Of a stretch of 56,804 bases of DNA, positions 34,078 to 43,907 are shown in pieces; within the stretch, counting starts at the first letter, position 1, and every line of letters begins with the position of its first letter. The position numbers and the translations under genes are program-made. Below the pieces are notes generated by a model. That model saw only the letters and a list, made by a program, of their open reading frames with translations. It searched no databases and was not told the origin of the DNA. The stretch lies in NCBI GenBank assembly GCA_910588535.1, contig CAJUOO010000013.1:1-56804 (forward strand). The letters are read 5' to 3'. The DNA is from an uncultured Lachnospiraceae bacterium (GTDB taxonomy: Bacteria > Bacillota > Clostridia > Lachnospirales > Lachnospiraceae).

Positions 34078-35354
34078 TGGAATATGCATGGATGGATTAT
34101 CCGGGAGGTCCTGAGAAGGCTATCTCAGACGGAAATATCTTGGCACTGAATGATATATTTGAACAATATTGTCCAAATATTATGAAGTATCTAGAAGAAA
34201 ATCCAGATATCGATAAGATGATAAAGACAGATGAAGGGCATTATTATGTATTTCCATTTATTCGTGGAGATAGCAAACTGTGTAATACTATAGGACCTAT
34301 GATTCGTCAGGATTGGCTGGAGGAGTTAAATCTTGAAGTGCCGACAACCATCGACAAGTGGGAGAATGTTTTAATTGCATTTCGTGATCAAAAAGGGGCA
34401 AGTGCACCTTTCTGTTGGGAATATACCATGGGAGCACTGACCAATTGGAATCCATTTATGCTGGCATATGGTGTGACACGTGATTTTTACCTTGCAGATG
34501 ACGGAAGTGTACACTTTGGAGCGACAGAGCAGGGATATAAGGAATATCTTACTCTCTTTCATAAGTGATATGCAGAAGGACTGCTTGATCCAGACTTGGC
34601 TACTTTAGCACTTGATCAGGTAAGCGCCAAGATTACAAATGGACATGCAGGAGCTTCTCTTGGCTGGGCAGGAAGCCGTATGGGAACATGGATCAATGCG
34701 GCAACTCAGACAGATCCTGATTTTATGCTTGTACCTACACCATATCCTACCTTGAATAAGGGAGATTATCCAGAATTTGGACAGATTGATAACCAGTATC
34801 CAAATCAGGCAAGCGTAGCTATTACAAAGAGCTGCAAAAATGTAGAGCTTGCGGCGAGACTGATGGATTATGCATACAGCGAAGAAGGTCACATGTTATT
34901 TAATTTCGGTATTGAAGGTGAATCTTATACTATAATAGATGGATATCCAACATACACAGATCAGATACTGAACAATCCAGATGGTTGGTCTGTGGCACAG
35001 GCACTGTCCGCCTATATAAGAGGAAATTATAATGGACCATTTGTTCAGGATATTCGCTATCTTGAACAATATTACACCATCGATTCCCAAAAGATTTCTA
35101 ATCAGATCTGGGGTGAAACAAACGGAGCAAAACACAAGATTCCTCCAATCACACCGACAGCAGAAGAGAGCAGAGAATACTCGACTATTATGAACGAGAT
35201 TAATACCTATCGTGATGAGATGACATTAAAATTCATCTTTGGCACAGAGAGCCTTGATAATTTTGATAATTACGTGAAAACTATTGAAAATATGGGCCTT
35301 GCGCGTGCGTTAGAAATTCAGAATCTCGCAATGGATCGGTATAACAATAGATAA
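34044..35354 (+). pseudogene. Extracellular sugar-binding protein, N-terminally deleted and with in-frame TGA
   Basis: The frame encodes the middle and C-terminal parts of a family 1 extracellular solute-binding protein of the type that partners LplB/YtcP permeases (ADGNLPDLMEYAWMDYPGG, then PFCWEYTMGALTNWNPFMLA). Signal peptide, lipobox and about the first 100 residues are absent, replaced by the regulator stub. At 34566-34568 TGA interrupts the motif HK-stop-YAEGLLDPDL, where relatives usually have Trp (TGG to TGA is one base). The frame resumes unchanged to 35354. With no exported form possible, the transporter has lost its binding protein at this site. Confidence 0.88.
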
Positions 35355-35421
35355 GTAGGATGGTGGAAGGGTGGGAGGCAATCCCGCCCTTTCTGTTCTC
35401 TGTGTCAGGAGGAAAATGAGT

Positions 35422-36348
35422 ATGAATATAAAAAGAGAGACGTTTGCTGAGCGAGTAAAAAAAGATTGGAAGAGAAATCGTTCGTTGTATATTCTTGTAA
35501 TTCCTGTATTGATTTTTTATCTAATTTTTCATTACAAGCCAATGTATGGCGCTATTATAGCATTTAAGGATTATACGCCAGCACTTGGTGTATCGGGAAG
35601 CCCTTGGGTTGGCATAAAAAACTTTACCCGATTCTTTACCGGACCATATTTTGAGCGACTTTTGAGAAATACACTGTTAATCAGTATATACAACTTAATT
35701 TTTGGTTTTCCTGCCCCGATTATATTGGCATTGCTCCTCAATGAAGTCAGGGCAAAAAAGTTCAAATTACTTGCACAGACTATTACATATTTACCACATT
35801 TTATCTCTTTGGTAGTCGTAACTGGTATGATTACAAACTTTTGTATGACATCTGGTTTGTTTAATGATATTATTGAACTTTTTGGAGGAAAACGAAGCCC
35901 ACTTTTGCAGAATCCATATTTGTATCGCCCCATCTATGTCGCTTCAAGTATATGGCAGGAGATTGGCTGGGGATCGATTATCTATCTGTCCGCCCTTTCT
36001 GGTGTGGATAGTCAGCTATATGAAGCCGCCTCTATTGATGGCGCTGGTAAATGGAAACAGTTAATTCACGTCACAATGCCAGCGATAATGCCAACGATTA
36101 TTATTATGTTGATATTGAAGATGGGTTCCTTGATGAGCCTTGGCTATGAAAAAACCATTTTACTTTATAACCCTTCTACCTATGAGACAGCAGATGTGAT
36201 TTCATCCTATATCTATCGTGTAGGTATAGGAGAACAGAACTGGAGCTATTCAACAGCGATTGGTTTATTCAATTCTGTTGTCAATTGTATGCTGTTAATT
36301 ATCACTAACAAAATAAGCAAACGATGCAGCGACACCAGTTTGTGGTAG
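35422..36348 (+). CDS. Carbohydrate ABC transporter permease, LplB type
   Basis: Inner-membrane subunit of a type I sugar importer. About 308 residues from ATG 35422; ATG 35416 is also possible, but the AGGAGG at 35407-35412 is better spaced for 35422. Six membrane helices; family motifs FHYKPMYGAIIAFKDYTP near the N-terminus and the EAA loop EAASIDGAGKWKQLIHVTMP near residue 200. It appears intact. No ATPase is encoded in the locus, as usual for this class, which shares an MsmX-type ATPase. Its own binding protein upstream is broken. Confidence 0.92.
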   Translation: MNIKRETFAERVKKDWKRNRSLYILVIPVLIFYLIFHYKPMYGAIIAFKDYTPALGVSGSPWVGIKNFTRFFTGPYFERLLRNTLLISIYNLIFGFPAPIILALLLNEVRAKKFKLLAQTITYLPHFISLVVVTGMITNFCMTSGLFNDIIELFGGKRSPLLQNPYLYRPIYVASSIWQEIGWGSIIYLSALSGVDSQLYEAASIDGAGKWKQLIHVTMPAIMPTIIIMLILKMGSLMSLGYEKTILLYNPSTYETADVISSYIYRVGIGEQNWSYSTAIGLFNSVVNCMLLIITNKISKRCSDTSLW

Positions 36349-36360
36349 AAAGGAGACACT

Positions 36361-37242
36361 ATGAAAATAAAAGTATCAACAGGAGAAAGAATATTCCGAG
36401 TATGTAATTATACTATCTTGACAGTGATTATGCTGCTCTGTTTGTATCCCGTGTGGTATGTGGCTGTCGCTTCTCTCAGTGACAGTGCACTATTAACACA
36501 ACATTCTGGATTGTTATTTAAGCCGAAGGGCTTTAGCTTGGCAGCATATGAGAAAGTATTTTCAAATCCTATGATTGCAAAAGGATATAGAAATACAATG
36601 TTTATATTAATTGTCGGTGTTGTTTTTGATCTGATTATGACATCGGTCGCCGCTTATTTTTTATCCAGAAAAAATGTTATGTTCAGAGATAGTATTATGA
36701 TGCTTATTACTTTTACAATGTTTTTTTCCGGCGGAATGATTCCATTCTATCTGACACTCAGAGATCTGAAGCTGACGAATAATCTGATGGGGCTTATCAT
36801 TCCATTTATGATTAATACATATAATATGATTATCCTACGTACTTCTTTCCAAAGTATACCAGATAGTCTTGTGGAGGCGGCGCAGATTGATGGGGCAGGC
36901 CATATCACGATCCTGTGGAGGGTGATTGTTCCTCTATCCAAATCCATACTCGCTGTTATGGTGTTATATTATGGCGTTGGAATATGGAATTCATGGTTTT
37001 GGGCATCTACGATTATCCGCACAAGAGAGCTGTATCCTCTTCAGGTAATCTTGAGAGAGATCTTGATGCAGAACGATGTGGGTTCTATGACGACTGGTGT
37101 CAGTGTGGCAGATCAGGAGTCCATTGGGCAGAGCATTAAATATGCGACAATAATGGTAGCTACCGTACCTATTTTATGTATCTATCCATTTTTGCAGAAA
37201 TATTTTACAAAAGGTGTTATGATAGGAGCTGTTAAGGGATAA
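36361..37242 (+). CDS. Carbohydrate ABC transporter permease, YtcP/MalG type
   Basis: Second permease of the sugar importer. 293 residues, six membrane helices, with the EAA loop EAAQIDGAGHITILWRVIVP near residue 185 and the YtcP-type end FLQKYFTKGVMIGAVKG. It follows the first permease by 12 bases (AAAGGAGA ribosome site) and precedes GH88 by 11. It appears intact. Homologues import uronic-acid oligosaccharides such as unsaturated galacturonides, which fits the GH88 gene, but specificity is inferred. Confidence 0.92.
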   Translation: MKIKVSTGERIFRVCNYTILTVIMLLCLYPVWYVAVASLSDSALLTQHSGLLFKPKGFSLAAYEKVFSNPMIAKGYRNTMFILIVGVVFDLIMTSVAAYFLSRKNVMFRDSIMMLITFTMFFSGGMIPFYLTLRDLKLTNNLMGLIIPFMINTYNMIILRTSFQSIPDSLVEAAQIDGAGHITILWRVIVPLSKSILAVMVLYYGVGIWNSWFWASTIIRTRELYPLQVILREILMQNDVGSMTTGVSVADQESIGQSIKYATIMVATVPILCIYPFLQKYFTKGVMIGAVKG

Positions 37243-37253
37243 GGAGGTCGAAT

Positions 37254-38366
37254 ATGAAACAGGTATATAAGAAAGAGATGTATGAGAAGGCATTACAGGA
37301 AGCATTACGCATGATAGATAAAAATTTGGATTCTTTTGTGGATCACTATCCTCATGTGAGTGAGAATCATATCTATCCAAAGGAGGAAAATACGCTTTGG
37401 ACCAGTTCTTTTTATATAGGTATGTGTTATCTGGCGTATGAGATGACAGGAGAGGAACGGTACTTAAAGCATACAGAGAGCTATCTGGACAGTTTTTCAC
37501 AGAGATTGGAAAATAGAATTGGAATAAGCCATGACTTGGGATTTTTATATACGCTTTCTTGTGTGGCACTTTATAAATTGACAGGAAATCAGCGCGCAAG
37601 AAAGCTGGCAGAGAATGCGGCTACTGTACTGATAGAGCGCTATAATGAGAAAGGACAGTATATTCAGGCGTGGGGCAAGATGGGAATTGGCTATCCCGAT
37701 GTGAAAATTATTATTGATACTATGCTGAATCTTCCTCTTCTATATTGGACAGAAGATCCTGAAAAGATAGATATAGCAAAGAATCATGCAATGACAGCGG
37801 CAAAATATCTTGTGAGGGAAGATTATTCTTCTTATCATACATACCTGATGAATCCAGAGAGTGGAGAGGCAGTATGCGGAAAAACACATCAGGGCTATGC
37901 AGATGAATCGACGTGGGCGAGAGGACAGGCGTGGGCAGTCTATGGTTTTGCACTTTCCTATGGTTATACAAAGGAAGAGCAATTTCTGACAGTGGCAAAG
38001 GAGACAGCAGAAGTATTTATTCGCAATTTGCCAGAGGATTCTGTCCCTTACTGGGATTTTACATTTACAGATGCAAATCCTGATCTGCGTGATACTTCGG
38101 CCGGATCTATCTTTGTCTGTGGTCTGTTGGAGCTTTGCAATTATGTGGACGAGGAACAACAAGAGAGGTATCACAAAATTATTGACACAGTGATGCAAAG
38201 CCTGTATCACAACTATGTATTAAGAACAGAGGAAACAAATGGCTTACTTGGAGAAGGTATCTATCACAGGAACCACGGGGCAGATGAATGTGTGATCTGG
38301 GGAGATTATTTTTATATGGAAGCTATAGTGAGGATTCTTAATCATAACTGGAATCGTTATTGGTAA
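37254..38366 (+). CDS. GH88 unsaturated glucuronyl/rhamnogalacturonyl hydrolase
   Basis: Cytoplasmic hydrolase that removes the unsaturated uronic acid left by polysaccharide lyases, giving 5-keto-4-deoxyuronate for KduI. 370 residues, normal for GH88. (Alpha/alpha)6 barrel; HDLGFLYTLS near residue 95 and the catalytic-site segment DESTWARGQAWAVYGFALSYGY near 215-237, with RDTSAGSIFVCGLLEL near 290. AAGGAGG precedes the ATG. It appears intact and lies in the operon with the permeases. GH105 is a related alternative, but the RGQAWA motif suits GH88. Confidence 0.93.
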   Translation: MKQVYKKEMYEKALQEALRMIDKNLDSFVDHYPHVSENHIYPKEENTLWTSSFYIGMCYLAYEMTGEERYLKHTESYLDSFSQRLENRIGISHDLGFLYTLSCVALYKLTGNQRARKLAENAATVLIERYNEKGQYIQAWGKMGIGYPDVKIIIDTMLNLPLLYWTEDPEKIDIAKNHAMTAAKYLVREDYSSYHTYLMNPESGEAVCGKTHQGYADESTWARGQAWAVYGFALSYGYTKEEQFLTVAKETAEVFIRNLPEDSVPYWDFTFTDANPDLRDTSAGSIFVCGLLELCNYVDEEQQERYHKIIDTVMQSLYHNYVLRTEETNGLLGEGIYHRNHGADECVIWGDYFYMEAIVRILNHNWNRYW

Positions 38367-38380
38367 AAAGGAGTAATTTT

Positions 38381-39263
38381 ATGCAAAATAAAATAGAAGG
38401 AAGAGACGATATTGCCCTGCTTTTGTTAGATATCTTGCGTCCTCTAAAAAAATGTTACAGCCGTGGACATGCATGGCTTCATATAGGAGATACTGGTGCA
38501 CACTATGGTGTAAAGTCGGCACGAATGGAAGGATTTGCTCGCATCCTCTGGGGATTAGGGCCACTGTGGCGAAATGAATATCCCACGCTTCCAAAAGAAG
38601 CTCAGGAGGAGATAGAACAATGGCGTCTCTTGTACATTGACGGTATCCGTCATGGAACAGATAAAGAACACGAGGAATATTGGGGAGAGTTGGGAGATTT
38701 TGATCAGAAGATGGTTGAGATGGCAGCTATTGTGACATCATTCCTTTTGTCTCCCAAAAAATTGTGGGAACCACTTACTGAGAAAGAGAAGTATAATGTC
38801 TATGAGTTTTTAAACCAGATTAATACAAAAAAGGTACATGCAAATAATTGGCGTTTTTTCCGTATTTTGACGAATATCACATTTCGAATTTTAGGACTTC
38901 CTTGGAGCGAAGTATGTTTAAAAGAGGATATTGATCTGATAGAAAGCTGTGCAAGACAAGATGGATGGTATGTAGATGGTCATAATGGACAGGCAGATTA
39001 TTATATTCCGTTTGCGTAGCGGAGAGGAAAAAGCACAGTTTGTCATTGCATTTCCAAATACGAATTTATTTTATAATCTGACAGGAATTCCTACGCTGAT
39101 AAAGGAGTTACAGCCGGGCCATCACATTCTTATACATGCAGTATATGGCGCAAAGATATGGAAGGGAGAAACAGCGCAGGTGACATTAGATGGAAATCAG
39201 GTTGTTATCCGGTTAGGAAATACGGAAAAAACGGTTGTTTGTCCTGAAGAATGGCTGTCGTGA
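38381..39263 (+). pseudogene. DUF2264 protein with internal deletion
   Basis: Starts with ATG 38381 (AAGGAG upstream). The first about 210 codons match the N-terminal toroid part of DUF2264 proteins (GAHYGVKSARMEGFARILWGLG, quoted in part, and WYVDGHNGQADYYIPFA), then stop at TAG 39017-39019. A different frame continues at once with AQFVIAFPNTNLFYNLTGIP and ELQPGHHILIHAVYG to 39263, which resembles the extreme C-terminus of the same family (the NTNL...PTL...L-PG-H pattern). About 300 codons of the usual 600-plus are missing. Best read as an internal deletion joining the two ends out of frame. The DUF2264 function is unproven; neighbours suggest glycan degradation. Confidence 0.75.
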
Positions 39264-39278
39264 TAAAGGAGACCAGTT

Positions 39279-41016
39279 ATGTCAGACCGAGAAACGATAT
39301 ATGAAGAATTATTAGAAGATTGGTGCGATGCATTGGTCAAACTTCAGATTACTGAGAGAAAAGAAGAATTTCTCTATGGCGGTATTATCTGTCCAAATTG
39401 TGCGAGAATACATGGCAGATGTGGGGATGCGATCTATCCCATGATGGAAGAATACAAAAGGAAAAAAGATAGAAAATATCTGGACTGTGCAAAGCTTTTA
39501 TTTCAATGGACAGAAAAGAATATGGTTCATTCAGATGGAAGTATTCAAAATGATACAAATAGTGACTGGAAGGGTATCACGGTCTTTTATGTAATACAGC
39601 TTGGCGAAGCACTGTATCATTATGGTGAATTTCTTGATGAAGAGACAAGAGAGCAGTGGAAAGCGCGGTTTTTTCATTCGGCGGAATATCTAAAGAGTAA
39701 TATCTGGAAAATTGGCGGTAATATCAATTATCCTGTCACCTGTTCCCATGCGATGGCTGTCGCATGGGAATTGTCAAAGGATGAGAGTTATAGAAAGATG
39801 GCAGAAGAATTGTCGGACTATGCTGTGGATCACTTGACAGAGCATGGGATATTGTACGGGGAAGGAAAGCCAAAAGAGATGGTTTCAAAAAAAGGCTGTC
39901 GTCCGGTGGATCTGGGATATAATGTGGAGGAATCTCTTCCGGCATTGTCCGCCTGTGCACAAATTCTTGGCAGACAAAAGCTTCTTGAAGAGGTTAAAAA
40001 GGCGATGCTTGTCCATCTAGAATTTATGCTTCCCGACGGGGCATGGGATAATAGCTGGGGGACGAGAAATAATAAATGGTCTTACTGGGGAAGCAGAACT
40101 TCAGATGGCTGTGAAGATGGATATGGCAGATTTGCATCGGAATATCCAGAATTTGCTGAAGCTGTGTATAGAAATACTATGCTGTTAAAAACGTGTACTT
40201 ATAATGGGCTGCTCTATGGTGGGCCTATGTACCAGAAAGCTGGAGAGATGCCATGTGTGCACCACACCATCTGTCATGCAAAAGCATTGGCATCCTTGAT
40301 ACATAATGGACATCCTGTCTACACGACAAGTATGGTCCGTCTTCCAAGAGAACAGCAGGAACAGATAAGATATTTCCCTGATATGCATGTAAATTTACTG
40401 AGAAGTGGTGATTTTTACGCAACAGTGTCGGATTATGATGTCGAATACAGCAAAGCTGGCCATGCGACGGGTGGGACAGTGACTTTACTGTATCACAAAA
40501 AGTTAGGACCGATTTTTGCTGCTGGAATGAATCGATATTATCTGGTAGAACCGAATAATATGCAGTTTTTCCGAAAGAATTCCATTATCTGTACCACACC
40601 CAGACTGGAATGGAATGGATTCTCCAGCATGGAAGACAAAGAAGCTATCGTTAAAACGCAGAGAGCTTGTGATGATGAAATACTAGATCGACAAGCTTGC
40701 ATTGTCTGGGTACAAGGCAAGCTAAAAGATGAGGAAGGAAGAGGAGAGAGAGCGATATGGCCAGACACGTCCATATTTTTCTATTCCTCTTATCTCTCCA
40801 CATACTGAGCAGATTACAGCAAAAGGGGAAAAACATCTATTGATAAAAAGACAGGAAAGCTGTCTTGCGTTATTGACAAGCCATAAGATAGAAGACTGGG
40901 ATGGTATACAGAGAGTATTGAATCCAGTGGGAGGCTTTGAGGTAATACCAGCGCGGATTTTTTTTGAAGTTGGCGAAGAATTCTTTATTCAATTACAGAT
41001 ATCTGATATACTATAG
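39279..41016 (+). pseudogene. Alpha/alpha-toroid glycan-degrading enzyme, frameshifted near the 3' end
   Basis: The main frame (39279-40808, 509 codons) encodes a soluble (alpha/alpha)n-toroid protein with WCDALVKLQITERKEEFLYGG at the start, SHAMAVAWELSKDESYRKMA mid-way and WDNSWGTRNNKWSYWGSRTSDG near 250, resembling heparinase/alginate-lyase-like or GH-type families that I cannot name precisely. At the GA tract 40744-40752 the frame is lost. Adding one GA unit restores reading into the next frame, which continues RYGQTRPYFSIPLISPHTE and ends GGFEVIPARIFFEVGEEFF at 41016, a plausible C-terminal beta domain. Present product would be truncated by about 90 residues with a wrong tail. Confidence 0.7.
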
Positions 41017-41041
41017 TTTTAGAAGAAAGGGAGTGGTATAT

Positions 41042-43813
41042 ATGAAGGAAAATCAGATTGGAATCCCGTTGGAGGGCTTTTCCGCATTTACCAGAAAAGT
41101 GGCTTCTGAGGGAATGGTTCTTCTTAAGAATGAAGAACAGATGCTTCCATTGAAAGAAGGAGAGCATGTGGCAATATTTGGGCGCTCTCAAATTGACTAT
41201 TATCGAAATGGAACAGGTTCAGGAGGGGCGGTTAATGTAGCTTACACTGTTCATATATTGGATGGTCTGCGCGCACAAAATGGCTGTGTCGTCGACGAAA
41301 TTCTGGCAGATAGATATTCAGAGTGGATACAGACGCATCCATATGATAATGGAAATGGAGCATGGGCAGCGGAGCCATGGCATCAAGAAGAAATGCCCGT
41401 CACAGAAGAATTGTTATGTCAGGCCAGCGATAGAAATCAAAAAGCGATCGTGGTAATAGGCAGAACGGCAGGAGAGGATCAGGACAATAAAAAGGAAGAG
41501 GGAAGTTATCTTCTAACTACAGAAGAGCGAGCCTTATTACAAAGAGTGTGCAAACATTTTGATCAAGTAGCCGTTCTTTTAAATGTCTCCAATATTATTG
41601 ATATGGGATGGATGGAGGAAGAGACGATACAAAAGTCCCTGAAAGCTGTCTTATATATCTGGCAGGGAGCCAGTGAGGGCGGCAATGCGGTGGCGGATAT
41701 ATTAAATGGCGTGGTATCACCCTCTGGAAAATTGACAGATACGATCGCAGACTGTCTGGAGGACTATCCATCCACAAAAAATTATGGACATCCATATAAA
41801 AATATCTATGAGGAAGATATTTATGTCGGATACCGATATTTTGAGACTTTTGCGGCGGAACGTGTCAAATTTCCATTTGGGTATGGTCTTTCCTACACAA
41901 CATTTGTTATAGAACCTTCTGCTTTTCACTGCGATATGGAGCAAAGAGAACTTTTGGTGACAGGTAAGGTGAAAAATACAGGTTGTGTGTCTGGAAAAGA
42001 AGTCGTTCAGATCTATATACAGCCTCCGCAGGGTCAGCTCGGCAAACCATCAAAGGTATTAGCAGGTTTTTGCAAAACCAGATGTTTAAAACCGGGAGAG
42101 GAAGAAATCGTTTCCATACATATACCATTCTGGTATATCGCTTCTTATGATGATGCTGGAAAGACTGGAAGAAAAAGCTGCTTTGTGATGGAATCAGGTG
42201 AATATCAGATTTTTATGGGAAATAGCAGCAGAGCAGACAAGGTGGTATTGTCAAAAGAGGGGAAACCTTTTCTAATCGGAGAACTGCTGGTACTTGAACA
42301 GTTAGAGGAAGCACTGACAGCGACAGAACATTTTCAGAGATTAATTCCGGGGAGAAAAAGAGAAGATGGAATGTTTGATATGGTGTATGAACAAGCGCCT
42401 ACTAGAACGATAGATTTAGAAAAAAGAATTTACGATAGACTTCCAAGTGCGATCCCTTATACAGGAAATCAAGAGATTACGCTGAGAGATGTTATGGAGA
42501 AACGAGCTTCCATGGAAGCATTTCTCGCACAGATGAGCGCAGAAGAGCTGGCTATTATTGTGCGCGGTGAGGGAATGAGCAGCCCTAAGGTTACATCTGG
42601 AACAGCAGCTGCATTTGGCGGGGTGAGTGACAGTCTTCTCGATTTTGGTATACCTGTGGCATGTGCGGCGGACGGTCCTTCTGGTATTCGCATGGAGGGT
42701 GGGGGCAAGGCGACACAGCTCCCTATTGGCACATTGTTAGCTGCGACGTGGAATACCCCATTGGTAGAAGAGCTCTATGAATGGGAAGGAAGGGAAATGG
42801 TTCAAAATCATATTGACACACTTTTGGGGCCCGGACTCAATATAAGAAGAAATCCTCTCAATGGGAGAAACTTTGAATATTATTCGGAAGATCCTTTGGT
42901 ATCAGGAATGATGGCCGCAGCCGCGGTGAGGGGAATACGAAAGGGCGGAGGAGAGGCGACACTAAAGCACTTTGCCTGCAATAACCAAGAAGAAGGCCGC
43001 ACAACGGCAGAAGCTGTTGTGTCAGAGCGGGCACTGCGAGAAATCTATTTAAAAGGTTTTGAGATTGCCATAAAAGAAGGGGAGGCACACTCTGTTATGT
43101 CCTCCTACAATCCACTAAACGGATATTGGACGGCATCTAATTATGATCTGCTGACCACCATTCTCAGAGAAGAGTGGGGATTTACAGGGATTGTGATGAC
43201 CGATTGGTGGGCAAAGATGAATCATGTGATAAAAGGAGGAGAGCCTTCCACCACCTATACGGGATATATGCTTCGAGCTCAAAATGATATTTATATGGTA
43301 GTGAGTAATAATGGAGCAGAGGTCAATGCCAGTCAGGATGACACACTTCATGCATTACAAAGAGGAGAGCTGACAATAGGAGAGTTACAGCGAGCAGCAG
43401 GAAATATATGTAATTTTATTATGAAATGTCTGGCTTTCCGAACAGAAAAAAGGATTCAGTCCACAGAAAGAATAATCACGCCGATCGTTGATGGTCCCGA
43501 TACAACAATTATTGGTGATAAATTACAATTGTCTGAGAAAGATATGTCCAGAGGATTTGAGGTTGACCAAGAAGGCGTGTTCGATGTACTGATTCGCTGT
43601 AGATGCATGGGAAATAACCAGATGCAGGCTGCTAGTAATATTCTGCTTAATAAGCAAGAAATTAATATTCTTCAGACCAATGGGACAGATGGAAAATGGA
43701 TTATTCAAAAATTGACAAAAGTATCTCTGGCAAAAGGGTATTATAAACCAAGTATCGAGAGTCTAAAGGAAGGAATTCAGATAGAGTGGATAGAATTTAT
43801 TCGAAAAAATTAA
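41042..43813 (+). CDS. GH3 beta-glycosidase with permuted domain order
   Basis: Glycoside hydrolase family 3 enzyme, 923 residues from ATG 41042 (GAAAGGGAG upstream). The order is reversed relative to standard GH3: the C-terminal alpha/beta domain comes first (EGMVLLKNEEQMLPL near residue 25, GASEGGNAVADILNGVVSPSG near 210) and the fibronectin-III-like domain next (KNTGCVSGKEVVQIY). The TIM-barrel follows from about 490, with GPGLNIRRNPLNGRNFEYYS near 600 and the nucleophile Asp about 721 in GIVMTDWWAKMNH. Such permuted GH3 enzymes are known in clostridia such as Ruminococcus. No signal peptide; cytoplasmic. It looks intact. A C-terminal tail of about 100 residues may be a carbohydrate-binding module. 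Confidence 0.9.
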   Translation: MKENQIGIPLEGFSAFTRKVASEGMVLLKNEEQMLPLKEGEHVAIFGRSQIDYYRNGTGSGGAVNVAYTVHILDGLRAQNGCVVDEILADRYSEWIQTHPYDNGNGAWAAEPWHQEEMPVTEELLCQASDRNQKAIVVIGRTAGEDQDNKKEEGSYLLTTEERALLQRVCKHFDQVAVLLNVSNIIDMGWMEEETIQKSLKAVLYIWQGASEGGNAVADILNGVVSPSGKLTDTIADCLEDYPSTKNYGHPYKNIYEEDIYVGYRYFETFAAERVKFPFGYGLSYTTFVIEPSAFHCDMEQRELLVTGKVKNTGCVSGKEVVQIYIQPPQGQLGKPSKVLAGFCKTRCLKPGEEEIVSIHIPFWYIASYDDAGKTGRKSCFVMESGEYQIFMGNSSRADKVVLSKEGKPFLIGELLVLEQLEEALTATEHFQRLIPGRKREDGMFDMVYEQAPTRTIDLEKRIYDRLPSAIPYTGNQEITLRDVMEKRASMEAFLAQMSAEELAIIVRGEGMSSPKVTSGTAAAFGGVSDSLLDFGIPVACAADGPSGIRMEGGGKATQLPIGTLLAATWNTPLVEELYEWEGREMVQNHIDTLLGPGLNIRRNPLNGRNFEYYSEDPLVSGMMAAAAVRGIRKGGGEATLKHFACNNQEEGRTTAEAVVSERALREIYLKGFEIAIKEGEAHSVMSSYNPLNGYWTASNYDLLTTILREEWGFTGIVMTDWWAKMNHVIKGGEPSTTYTGYMLRAQNDIYMVVSNNGAEVNASQDDTLHALQRGELTIGELQRAAGNICNFIMKCLAFRTEKRIQSTERIITPIVDGPDTTIIGDKLQLSEKDMSRGFEVDQEGVFDVLIRCRCMGNNQMQAASNILLNKQEINILQTNGTDGKWIIQKLTKVSLAKGYYKPSIESLKEGIQIEWIEFIRKN

Positions 43814-43814
43814 C

Positions 43815-43843
43815 TTTACATTCTTACATTCCTATTTTATAAT
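43815..43843 (+). promoter_or_regulatory. Promoter of the ttcA-like gene
   Basis: TTTACA (43815-43820), 17 bp, TATAAT (43838-43843), immediately after the GH3 stop. The -10 sits inside the AT-rich palindrome CTATTTTA-TAAT-TAAAATAG (43832-43851), which may also be a weak terminator or operator. Confidence 0.7.
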
Positions 43844-43907
43844 TAAAATAGAATCCATGTTCTGGATAACAGAATGATTTATATCAAACATGTGGGAGAG
43901 CACAAAT

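Noticed and set aside
34566..34568. TGA read as tryptophan or selenocysteine in the binding protein
   Set aside because: Other genes here (for example DUF2344 and lspA) end in TGA as normal stops, no selenocysteine element is visible, and the gene is already N-terminally deleted.
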